Below are positions 1 through 6,619 of a DNA stretch of 19,535 nt, piece after piece. Every line of letters starts with the position of its first letter. Positions within the stretch are counted from its first letter, which is position 1. The stretch lies in contig JNSE01000005.1 in NCBI GenBank assembly GCA_000754455.1, forward strand, positions 1 to 19,535, given 5' to 3'. Under the pieces are notes generated by a model. It saw only the letters and a program-made list of their open reading frames with translations. It did no database searches and was not told the origin of the DNA. The stretch comes from an actinobacterium acAMD-2 (GTDB lineage Bacteria; Actinomycetota; Actinomycetes; UBA12327). Both the position numbers and the translations under genes were made by a program.

Positions 1-1
1 T

Positions 2-112
2 GCCAACAGCAATTCATCAACAGCCCCCTACTTCGAGGGCGCGCACTATTGCACCCTCGTGGCCCCTGAATTCCTCAAGCGCGTGCTCCTAGGGGAGGTG
101 AGCCCGAGCTGA
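2..112 (+). CDS. C-terminal fragment of an unidentified protein, possibly an alpha/beta hydrolase
   Basis: An open frame runs in from the left edge and ends at a TGA at 110-112. It gives 36 residues with normal protein composition, including the stretch FEGAHYCTLVAPEFLKRVL. The stop overlaps the next start codon as TGATG, which suggests translational coupling with the WxL-like gene. A His followed by a short amphipathic C-terminal helix is the usual end of alpha/beta hydrolases (catalytic His), so a secreted esterase or lipase is possible. Only the tail is visible and the family cannot be settled from it. Confidence 0.55.
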   Translation, partial: ANSNSSTAPYFEGAHYCTLVAPEFLKRVLLGEVSPS

Positions 113-1410
113 TGAAGCGCTCCCTATCTCGCCGAATCGCCGCAGCCCTTGTAGGCCTCCTTGCAGCCACAGGACTCAGCATTACTGCTGCACAGCAGGC
201 TGGAGCGGCCACCATTTCTGTTCCGTTCGTCTGCGCTCTTAACGCACCATCACTGGCCGCTTCCTACGACTTGGGTATCACTAATTACTCAGTCACCATG
301 ACCGCGCCGGAAGTGTCCGATGCAGGATCGGCGATCTCTGTGACCTACGACTTCCCCAGCGTGAATGCGAGTTTGCCCTTCGCGATAACCGGTGCCCAAG
401 TACGCGCCGAGCCAACCATTGATATTCGCAAACAAAGTGGTTCAGCCCTGTTCAACGCGACTGGCACCGGAGCCACCGGTTCCTCCACGACGATCTCCAT
501 TGGCGGCTCGGTCAGCGCGCCCATGCCGGTCACCATCAGCGTGCCAACAACAACAGGAGCGGGAGCTTCTACAACATTTGTTGCTGGCGACAAACTCGAA
601 TTCATACCGTCGTTGTTTAAGTACACCTTCGTGGCCGCAGACGATGCCAACCTGGTGGGGGCGCAAGTCGCCTGTACCCCACAAACGTCAACGGCTTACG
701 GAGCACGCACCACGATTGCCGGTGTTGTGCCGGCCTCGCCCAGTAGCAATTGCATTGCACAAACAGGTGACACCACAGGTGGGGCCGGGTGCGCCACCGA
801 TCAAATCGTGCGATTGAGCGTGCTCCAGGGACAACTGACTCAGCGCACCTACACCAACAGCACGACTACCACTGGATCGACCGATGGATCGGGAACGAGC
901 ACACCGGTTCTAGGCACATCAAACGCAAACAACAATGCGACCACTGTCAATCTGGGAACCGTCACCTCGCCACTAGCTCCTGCGCCGGTCAGCGGAACGC
1001 TCAACGACGTCACCATTTCTGACACCCGTGGCGGAAGCTACGGCTGGTCACTTACGGCCACGTTGACTAACTTCACGGGCGCAACCGGAACGTCCATGGC
1101 TAAATCGACCCTGACGGCAACCCCTAGTTGTGCCACGGCCACCAACAGCAACGCCTGGGATTACTCCGCGCCCAGCAAGACCGTGATTTCCGGCTTTGAT
1201 TCCAGCTTGGTTGCCCCTGGTCAATCGGCGGGAAGCAGCGCCCAGAGTTTCTCGGGAACGGTAAGTCTGTGCTCGAAGAACACCGATGAAAACCTCACCA
1301 CGGGGACGACTGGCGGCGTTTACAACGTCACCTCGGCCCTAACGCTGACGGTCCCTGCCTTCCAATTGGCCGACCGGTACACCGCCACCATGACCATCAC
1401 GTTGGCATAA
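112..1410 (+). CDS. Secreted protein with C-terminal WxL-like domain
   Basis: This 432-residue protein has a clear Sec signal peptide (KRSLSRR, then a hydrophobic run, cleavage likely after the AGA near residue 32). The mature part is rich in Thr, Ser, Gly and Ala, as in secreted beta-sandwich proteins, and has six well-spaced cysteines that could form disulfides. The C-terminal ~200 residues resemble the WxL domain known from Firmicutes surface proteins. They carry SDTRGG, then GWSLTATLTNF with W312-S-L314, and end in YTATMTITLA, close to the family's terminal Y-x3-(L/I/V)-T-W-x-L motif but with Ile in place of Trp. WxL domains attach non-covalently to the cell wall and pair with DUF916 (WxLIP) proteins; one of these is encoded at 3785-4810. 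An AGGGGAGG Shine-Dalgarno lies at 91-98, rather far from the ATG, and the start overlaps the preceding stop. The N-terminal half was not recognised. Confidence 0.7.
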   Translation: MKRSLSRRIAAALVGLLAATGLSITAAQQAGAATISVPFVCALNAPSLAASYDLGITNYSVTMTAPEVSDAGSAISVTYDFPSVNASLPFAITGAQVRAEPTIDIRKQSGSALFNATGTGATGSSTTISIGGSVSAPMPVTISVPTTTGAGASTTFVAGDKLEFIPSLFKYTFVAADDANLVGAQVACTPQTSTAYGARTTIAGVVPASPSSNCIAQTGDTTGGAGCATDQIVRLSVLQGQLTQRTYTNSTTTTGSTDGSGTSTPVLGTSNANNNATTVNLGTVTSPLAPAPVSGTLNDVTISDTRGGSYGWSLTATLTNFTGATGTSMAKSTLTATPSCATATNSNAWDYSAPSKTVISGFDSSLVAPGQSAGSSAQSFSGTVSLCSKNTDENLTTGTTGGVYNVTSALTLTVPAFQLADRYTATMTITLA

Positions 1411-1434
1411 CCTCCCGCCAACGATTTACTCGCG

Positions 1435-1440
1435 TACTAT
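1435..1440 (+). promoter_or_regulatory. Possible -10 box for a leaderless transcript
   Basis: TACTAT (TAnnnT type) ends seven bases before the ATG at 1448, and no Shine-Dalgarno precedes that ATG. This spacing would put the transcription start on the A of the start codon. No convincing -35 box lies 16-19 bases upstream. Confidence 0.3.
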
Positions 1441-1447
1441 CCAACGC

Positions 1448-1786
1448 ATGGTTATTGTCATCTCGCATGCGTGGACTATCGACGCAGAGGAACACGCGGA
1501 CGCGTACATCAATTTCTCTGAAGGCTTCGCACAATTCTTTGACGACCACCCTGGCTTTATTCGTCGAGTGCTCGTACGCGGCCAAGAAGATCGCACCCAC
1601 TTTATGAACATGCGCTTTTTCGACAAGGTTGACTCTTACCTCGAATGCACCCAGCGCGAAGGGTACGTGGCTTACACGGAAAAGATGTACGAACACATGA
1701 AGCCCTATGAGTCCTACCCGCGTGAATTCGTTGACGTCGTACTTGACACTGGGCCCAGTAACGGCGTTGCGGATGCGCTGAACTAA
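1448..1786 (+). CDS. Small ABM-family (dimeric alpha/beta barrel) monooxygenase-like protein
   Basis: This 112-residue protein has the length and pattern of antibiotic-biosynthesis-monooxygenase (ABM) proteins: a hydrophobic first strand (VIVISHAWTID), a helix with a Phe-Phe pair (FAQFFDDHPGF), a strand around HFMNMRFFD, and a following helix containing YLECTQREGYVAYTEKM. ABM proteins form dimeric ferredoxin-like barrels. They include cofactor-free quinol oxygenases and the heme-degrading IsdG/MhuD enzymes, but the sequence alone does not say which reaction applies. The TAA is immediately followed by the ATG of the hydrolase (TAAATG), so the two are probably co-translated. The start lacks a Shine-Dalgarno and may be leaderless. 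Confidence 0.65.
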   Translation: MVIVISHAWTIDAEEHADAYINFSEGFAQFFDDHPGFIRRVLVRGQEDRTHFMNMRFFDKVDSYLECTQREGYVAYTEKMYEHMKPYESYPREFVDVVLDTGPSNGVADALN

Positions 1787-2485
1787 ATGGCGACTTTTGT
1801 CTTAGTCCATGGTGCCTTTCGCGGTGGATGGGCGTGGGATCAGTTGGTCCCTTTGCTTACATCAGCCGGCCACACGGTCATTGCCCCGACGTTGACTGGA
1901 TGCGAACCACACTCAGACCAAGTCGGTACCGCAATTGGGCTCGGCGAGTGGATTGCTGACGTGGCCTCAGCCATTGACTCACAGGACGAATCCGTGGTCC
2001 TCGTCGCGCATAGTCAGGCTGGCTTGGTGTGCCGATGTGTTCTTGAGGTGCGTGCAGAGAAAGTCTCAGCCGTTGTTTATCTTGATGCGGCCGTACCGCG
2101 CAATGGGGAGCGAGGCGTGGACCTCAATCCGCCCGGCTCACCGGCGCCACCAGAGAACCTGGACCCGGCCATGAGCATCCCAGCACGACCCGTGGGCACC
2201 GAACAAGGTTTCCTTGATCCATCCCTCGCGGACTTTGTGAACACCCGCCTTGTTCCCACACCACTTGGTCCGTCACTCGAACCCGTCGTGTTGGAAAATC
2301 CCGCCGCCAATGACGTTCCGGCCCGCTACGTGTTTTTCTCTGACACTCCCCCTACATTTCCGTGTCAACTCACGCGGATTCGACTGGACGAAAGTGGTCT
2401 TCCTTACGAGGTCATGGTTGGACCGCACGACAGTGCCCTAACTAACGCAACAAACGTTGCGGAACTCCTGCTGCAGAGCGTCTAG
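1787..2485 (+). CDS. Alpha/beta hydrolase of the methylesterase / hydroxynitrile-lyase (MES) type
   Basis: This 232-residue cytosolic hydrolase opens with FVLVHGAFRGGWAW and APTLTG, the oxyanion-hole region typical of the MES/hydroxynitrile lyase family (HGAF near residues 8-11). The nucleophile is Ser76 in AHSQAG, and the catalytic His is probably His214 in VGPHDSA. An acidic residue around 186-197 should complete the triad. Length fits the family (about 230-260). Relatives hydrolyse small esters such as methyl salicylate, pyrethroids and, in plants, chlorophyll catabolite methyl esters (MES16, pheophorbidase). It directly follows the ABM gene with no gap and converges on the minus-strand operon ending at 2490. 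No signal peptide is seen. The substrate is unknown. Confidence 0.8.
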   Translation: MATFVLVHGAFRGGWAWDQLVPLLTSAGHTVIAPTLTGCEPHSDQVGTAIGLGEWIADVASAIDSQDESVVLVAHSQAGLVCRCVLEVRAEKVSAVVYLDAAVPRNGERGVDLNPPGSPAPPENLDPAMSIPARPVGTEQGFLDPSLADFVNTRLVPTPLGPSLEPVVLENPAANDVPARYVFFSDTPPTFPCQLTRIRLDESGLPYEVMVGPHDSALTNATNVAELLLQSV

Positions 2486-2489
2486 CGCG

Positions 2490-3788
2490 TTACTGCGTGG
2501 GTGGCTGCAACAACGCACGCAGAGCTTCCACACCCGCGGGAGCCGGCGTGGAAGGTGCAGGAACAGCACTTGGCGCTTCGCCTGGTGCCGCTGGCATCGG
2601 AGGCAGCGGTGCTGGCGGAGGTGTGGCAGAAGCTGGCTGAATTGCTCGGTAACCGGGCGGCGGTGGCGGAGCCGGAGTGTCAACCACTGGTCGAGCCACT
2701 GCAGCGGCCAGTGCTACCGGGGCACCTGCCATGGCAGGCGTGGGATCAAACGCGCTCACACCAAAGCCTGGAGCACCCGAGGCAACGGGAAGTTGCTCAA
2801 TGAGTGGGTCTTCACTCAACGGCTTCTCCACTGGGCGGCGCTTGTACAGACCCAAGAGCGGAATCTGGAGCAAGAGCCACGCAATCAAAATCAAGAGCCA
2901 CGGGTAACTAGAGGTCGCGACAGAGAAACTGAGAACTCCCGCGTTCACGTTCTGTTGATCAACAGTGATCAAATCCAAACCGATGAACTCGCCCTTCACC
3001 CGGTACTGGCCAAAAGCCGGCGGGCCGAGAGTGACGCTTTGGCGATACTCCACCGTCTGGCCCGGCGCAATCGTTCCTAACGCCGGCTGTTGACCACTGG
3101 GGCTGGTCAGTGGGGTAGCGGGATTTTCACCGCGGCCCACTGTCAGGTTCAGGGCAGGATTAATCAAGTCCGACGAGCCAGTATTTGTTACTGAGACAAC
3201 AAGTTCACGCTTTGCTGCTCCACCGATGTAAGCGGCGAATGGGCCACTCCCGGTAAGGCGTGCCGACACATCCACCGATCGACGGTTAACAGTTTGCGAT
3301 GGAACTGCAGTGGGTGCGCCCGTGATGGTGAACGGAACGTCCACCGTGTTGGTATCCGCAAGCGTCGCAAGGTGAACAACGCAAGGACACGGTGTTGGAG
3401 GCAAGGCCGGCAGTGCAACCTGCACGGCAATCTCACCATTTGCATTTGCCGTGGTCTGGCCCTGACCAGTGGGTTCGCAATCAGAAGAACCATTCAGATA
3501 GTTATTGCCACACACCGCGACAGAGACCAAGGAGCCTGCTGGCCAAGCAGATCCCGTCACAATGACCGAATCGCCGATCTTTGCGATAGGTGGGGAGACA
3601 GTAGCTGTGCGACCGGTCGGACCAGGTTGCGTAGCAAAAGGATTTGCTGGATCAGCAACAGTTCCCACCGTGGTGCCCGCACCGGGAATTGGATCGGCGG
3701 CCTGGGCCACCGTCGACAGCCCGGCCAGCATCAAGGCAACGAGCCCGGCGGCCAGCGATCCTGCGACTGGTGTGGTGCGACGGTTCAC
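2490..3788 (-). CDS. Membrane-anchored surface protein with neocarzinostatin-like domain and proline-rich tail
   Basis: This 432-residue protein has a signal peptide (RRTTPVAGSLAAGLVALMLAG, cut likely after AQA at 30). Residues ~60-157 look like a neocarzinostatin-type beta-sandwich: TVSPPIAKIGDSVIVTG, then cysteines 93, 104, 134 and 136 in the spacing of two disulfides. A second beta domain (~165-290) follows, with ELVVSVTNTG and IAPGQTVEY as in CARDB/NEW-like modules. A single membrane helix (~295-314, PWLLILIAWLLLQIPLLGL) is followed by KRR and a ~110-residue cytoplasmic tail rich in Pro and Ala. The GTG start overlaps the stop of the DUF916-like gene by 4 bp (GTGA), so the two proteins are probably made in fixed ratio and may act as a complex at the envelope. 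The role is not known. Confidence 0.65.
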   Translation of the reverse strand: MNRRTTPVAGSLAAGLVALMLAGLSTVAQAADPIPGAGTTVGTVADPANPFATQPGPTGRTATVSPPIAKIGDSVIVTGSAWPAGSLVSVAVCGNNYLNGSSDCEPTGQGQTTANANGEIAVQVALPALPPTPCPCVVHLATLADTNTVDVPFTITGAPTAVPSQTVNRRSVDVSARLTGSGPFAAYIGGAAKRELVVSVTNTGSSDLINPALNLTVGRGENPATPLTSPSGQQPALGTIAPGQTVEYRQSVTLGPPAFGQYRVKGEFIGLDLITVDQQNVNAGVLSFSVATSSYPWLLILIAWLLLQIPLLGLYKRRPVEKPLSEDPLIEQLPVASGAPGFGVSAFDPTPAMAGAPVALAAAVARPVVDTPAPPPPPGYRAIQPASATPPPAPLPPMPAAPGEAPSAVPAPSTPAPAGVEALRALLQPPTQ

Positions 3789-4810
3789 AGTTGGTCTCCT
3801 GTCGGTGACAACGGACCAGCATCAGCGGCCATCTGGCTCACTAAGTTTGCTTCACGTCGTGACCACAGGACCGCCAACACAATGCCCACGACGATGAGGA
3901 ACAACAAGAACAAGAAGACCCATGACACAGCAAGCGCGGTAGCCGATCCCGAGGTATCCACCTTGCCGTCGGCTGCAATCAGGCGCACATTTGCTGTCAC
4001 TTGATTGAGCACCGGCATCTTGGTGAAACTCTCTGTCAAAACAACCGTTGAGTTCGGCAAGATTTCAGGAATCGGTCCTCGGCCGGTATTGCGCAAGGTT
4101 CGTCCAAATAGTCCATCAAGCGTGATGATGCGATCCGCCGTCAGTCGAACGTTGCCGCTGTTGCGCACCGAATAGGTAACCGTGGCGCCACCTTGCTGAC
4201 CAATAAATGGAAGACGGGCGGGGCGCACCTTAAGGTCCACCTTGGTGATGGATAGAGCAGGTGTCAGGGGGCCAGCAATACGCACATAGGTGCGTACGCC
4301 CAACGCTCGCTGGATTTGAATCTGGCTGTTATCACCACTGGGGGCTGGAGCCGGCTCAATCGTCACCACACCGCCGGCATGGTCACCTGGAGTCACGCCC
4401 CTAGGGACCGTGACGGTAAACGGAACGCTCACGCTTCCACCTGGGGGAACTTCAACGCGCGTCTTTTCCAAAGTAATCCAGGATCCAACGTCAGTGTTCT
4501 TATCGCCTCGCTTGCGCAGCGCAAAGCCTGCGCCGCTTTCCACGTTGAATGCATCAGCTGGATAAAGATCAAGTACCTGCGCGACTTGGCCAGCATTCTT
4601 CACGGTTACCGAATCTTTAACCGTGGCACCGGGAGATAATTCGAGAAAGAAATATTGACGAGCGGTAAATGTGCCTTGCTTCGTGGGAGCTGCAGACCAT
4701 GCGCCGTTGTCAGCCGCTTGTGCAGTTTGTGCCATCGGTAACAAACCTGTAGTGACAAACGCAACTGCAGCAATTGAAGATGTCAATCGCAAGACTGAAC
4801 CACGCGTCAC
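3785..4810 (-). CDS. DUF916 / WxL-interacting-protein-like membrane protein
   Basis: This 341-residue protein has a signal peptide (cut likely after AQA near 32). It shows a DUF916-like first domain (~45-150): FLELSPGATVKDSVTVKN, VGSWITL, VPPGGSVSVPFTVTVP, then PGDHAGGVV, the hallmark of this family. A second Ig-like domain (~165-285) is comparable with DUF3324, with VTYSVRNSGNVRL. A C-terminal membrane helix (~296-316) precedes SRRE and a short cytoplasmic end. In Firmicutes, DUF916/DUF3324 proteins (WxLIP) bind the WxL domain and peptidoglycan at the surface; a WxL-like protein is encoded at 112-1410. The start is GTG (rc of 4808-4810) with a weak GGA upstream, and it is the first gene after the divergent promoter region. 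Assignment to DUF916 is good; the binding partner is inferred from context. Confidence 0.7.
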   Translation of the reverse strand: MTRGSVLRLTSSIAAVAFVTTGLLPMAQTAQAADNGAWSAAPTKQGTFTARQYFFLELSPGATVKDSVTVKNAGQVAQVLDLYPADAFNVESGAGFALRKRGDKNTDVGSWITLEKTRVEVPPGGSVSVPFTVTVPRGVTPGDHAGGVVTIEPAPAPSGDNSQIQIQRALGVRTYVRIAGPLTPALSITKVDLKVRPARLPFIGQQGGATVTYSVRNSGNVRLTADRIITLDGLFGRTLRNTGRGPIPEILPNSTVVLTESFTKMPVLNQVTANVRLIAADGKVDTSGSATALAVSWVFLFLLFLIVVGIVLAVLWSRREANLVSQMAADAGPLSPTGDQL

Positions 4811-4836
4811 GCTTTGTATCCATTCAACGGCTCGTC

Positions 4837-4878
4837 AGGAACGAGGTGGGCAAGGCCATTGTCGCGTTCCTGCCCACC
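4837..4878. repeat. Two interleaved inverted repeats in the leader of the surface operon
   Basis: AGGAACG (4837-4843) pairs with CGTTCCT (4865-4871), and GGTGGGCA (4845-4852) pairs with TGCCCACC (4871-4878). The arms alternate in the order a-b-a'-b', so the two hairpins exclude each other or form a pseudoknot. They lie within the predicted 5' leader of the minus-strand gene starting at 4810, about 30-70 bases before its start codon. Confidence 0.5.
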
Positions 4879-4954
4879 ACACCACAACACCAGATGAGGG
4901 GAAGAAACACTGCAATGTGAAGCATCAGGCAACGCCTAACGTTCCGGCATGTGA

Positions 4955-4984
4955 ACAATAGATTCAGGCATCGTTCAGCGTCAA
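4955..4984 (-). promoter_or_regulatory. Predicted promoter for the minus-strand surface operon
   Basis: On the minus strand TTGACG (4984-4979) is followed, after 18 bases, by TATTGT (4960-4955), a good match to the actinobacterial housekeeping TTGACn / TAnnnT pattern. It would give a leader of roughly 135-140 bases before the GTG at 4810. Confidence 0.45.
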
Positions 4985-5046
4985 CCCATCGGCTGTTTAC
5001 CTTTCGCCGACAAGGGATTGTGCGAAATCGGTGTCGTCCAACGTCG

Positions 5047-5075
5047 TTGACGCTTGAGCCTGCCCGACTTAGTCT
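5047..5075 (+). promoter_or_regulatory. Predicted promoter for the Liv-type transporter operon
   Basis: TTGACG (5047-5052), 17 bases, TAGTCT (5070-5075). The -35 box overlaps a short palindrome, CAACG-T-CGTTG (5039-5049), a possible operator half-site pair. The sequence AGCGTCAAC at 4977-4985 is the exact reverse complement of GTTGACGCT at 5046-5054, so the two divergent promoters have mirror-image -35 regions. The rest of the 4811-5179 intergenic stretch shows no gene. A minor hairpin CGTCGT-gaca-ACGACG (5106-5121) lies in the leader. Confidence 0.45.
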
Positions 5076-5179
5076 AAGAAGAGCACATCAAGAAGGACCA
5101 CGAGACGTCGTGACAACGACGACGCTCTCTCCTGCGCTCGGCCACTTCCCTACTGCCCCACAAAGGACGCTCACTCCCT

Positions 5180-6619
5180 ATGTCTCCGGCATCCTCAGTC
5201 GTGACTTCTCGCGGTAGCTGGACTCGAGCGATCGCTGCGCTGGCCGCCCTGGCACTCATCGCCACGCTCTCGGCTGGATGCGGGTCGGAGGCTGACTCTC
5301 CTGCCGGGTCAGGAAGCTCAGGATCGGGCGCGGCAGCAGGTGCTGATGACGCCTCGCCTGGTGTGACTGCGGACTCGATCAAAATCGGCTACATCGTCCC
5401 TGACTTGGGCCAACTCCAAGAATCCTTGGGCTTCAAGACCGCCAACTACGGTGGCGCCGACGGAGTGATCAAGCAAATTCAAGCCTCCGTTAATGCAGTC
5501 AATGCCAACGGCGGCCTGAACGGACGCAAAATCGTCCCTGTCATCAAGAAGTACGTCGGTGGTAACGACAACCCGGAGTACGCGGAATCGTTCTGCAACG
5601 CCTTCACGCAAGACGATCAGGTTTTCGCGGTTGTCCTTGAAGGACAGTTCCAAAATAATGCGCGACCGTGCTACTTCTCCCGCAAGACGATCATGCTGGA
5701 TGAGACCCTTTTCGCCCAGGATCAAAAGGAATTCGAGAAGTTCTCCCCTTACCTGTGGTCGCCTAGCTGGCCTGAATATGGGGGATACTTGCGTACGGAA
5801 TTGAACGTGCTCAAGGACCAGGGGTGGTTCAACGGGTCAACGGGAGTTGCTGTTGTTGGTGTCGATAACGACATTGCTCGACGCAACATCACGGATATCG
5901 TCCAGCCCTTCTTCGCCGCCAATGGCATCACCAAGTCCGAAACCTTCTTTGTCGATACTGCCAATCCCGGAACCCTCGGCGCTGGTTCATCCGCCGCCCT
6001 CACTGGGGCAGCTAACTCCGGTCTAGACCGCGTAATCGTCATCGGTGGCGCGCGAATCTTGCCGGTTATGTTGTCTACTCAGGAAGCCACTTCAACGAAG
6101 GCAAAGTTTGCCATTTCCTCCTATGACAGTCCGCTGTTCTTGCAAGACAATCCGGCGACCATCGTCGACACGACACTGACCGGCATGATCGGCTTCGGCG
6201 TCTTACCTGCTGGTGACATTCGCGAAGATCCAGCTATTCCGTTCCCGGACCCTGCCACCCCCAACCAGGGGCTGTGTAAGCAAATCATCGATTCAGCTGG
6301 CGCTACCCCGCCCGACGGCGTACGCCCCAATTACAAGGAAGGCTTGCAGTACTGCGATGCCAACTTGTTCCTCAAGGCTGTCATCGACAAGGCCCCGAAG
6401 AACCTCACGGCTAACGCCTTCCGCGATGCGGCATGGCAGGTTGGAAACGGATACAGTTCTTCTGTCACGTTCGGCGGGTCAATCAGTGAGGGGCAGTACG
6501 CGGCTACTAGCACTGGTCGACTGCTTGCTTACGAATCAACAACCTGTCTAAACCCCGTATCCGGCAAGCCCGGGTGCTTCTTATACCGAGGTGGGAATGT
6601 CCCGTTCGCTACCAACTAG
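5180..6619 (+). CDS. Branched-chain/hydrophobic-amino-acid-type ABC transporter substrate-binding lipoprotein (first copy)
   Basis: This 479-residue lipoprotein has a lipobox LSAGC with the lipidated Cys34 and a Ser/Gly/Ala linker (~35-58) before the folded part. The mature domain is a type I periplasmic-binding (LivJ-like) fold: VTADSIKIGYIVPDLG, VNANGGLNGRKIVPV and a C-terminal lobe ending near residue 479. Such proteins catch a substrate outside the membrane and deliver it to LivHM permeases. The HAAT family carries amino acids but also amides, urea and aromatic or other organic acids, so the ligand cannot be named. A moderate AGGA lies 12 bases before the ATG. It overlaps the next gene by 23 bp and is clearly homologous to the lipoprotein at 11693-13114, sharing QFQNNARPCY, PYLWS and a C-lobe GLCKQI.D.AGA.PP pattern. 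Confidence 0.88.
   Translation: MSPASSVVTSRGSWTRAIAALAALALIATLSAGCGSEADSPAGSGSSGSGAAAGADDASPGVTADSIKIGYIVPDLGQLQESLGFKTANYGGADGVIKQIQASVNAVNANGGLNGRKIVPVIKKYVGGNDNPEYAESFCNAFTQDDQVFAVVLEGQFQNNARPCYFSRKTIMLDETLFAQDQKEFEKFSPYLWSPSWPEYGGYLRTELNVLKDQGWFNGSTGVAVVGVDNDIARRNITDIVQPFFAANGITKSETFFVDTANPGTLGAGSSAALTGAANSGLDRVIVIGGARILPVMLSTQEATSTKAKFAISSYDSPLFLQDNPATIVDTTLTGMIGFGVLPAGDIREDPAIPFPDPATPNQGLCKQIIDSAGATPPDGVRPNYKEGLQYCDANLFLKAVIDKAPKNLTANAFRDAAWQVGNGYSSSVTFGGSISEGQYAATSTGRLLAYESTTCLNPVSGKPGCFLYRGGNVPFATN

Noticed and set aside
2493..2522. CTGCGTG / CACGCAG inverted repeat at the convergent junction near 2490
   Set aside because: Only 7 bp with a 16-base loop and inside coding sequence; no T-run, so not called as a terminator.
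5106..5121. CGTCGT-gaca-ACGACG hairpin in the transporter leader as a riboswitch
   Set aside because: A six-base stem alone matches no known riboswitch class and sits in CGACG-rich sequence.
6591..6596. GTG at 6591 as start of the MFS-LivF fusion
   Set aside because: The GAGG just upstream is well spaced for the ATG at 6597 but overlaps or abuts the GTG.
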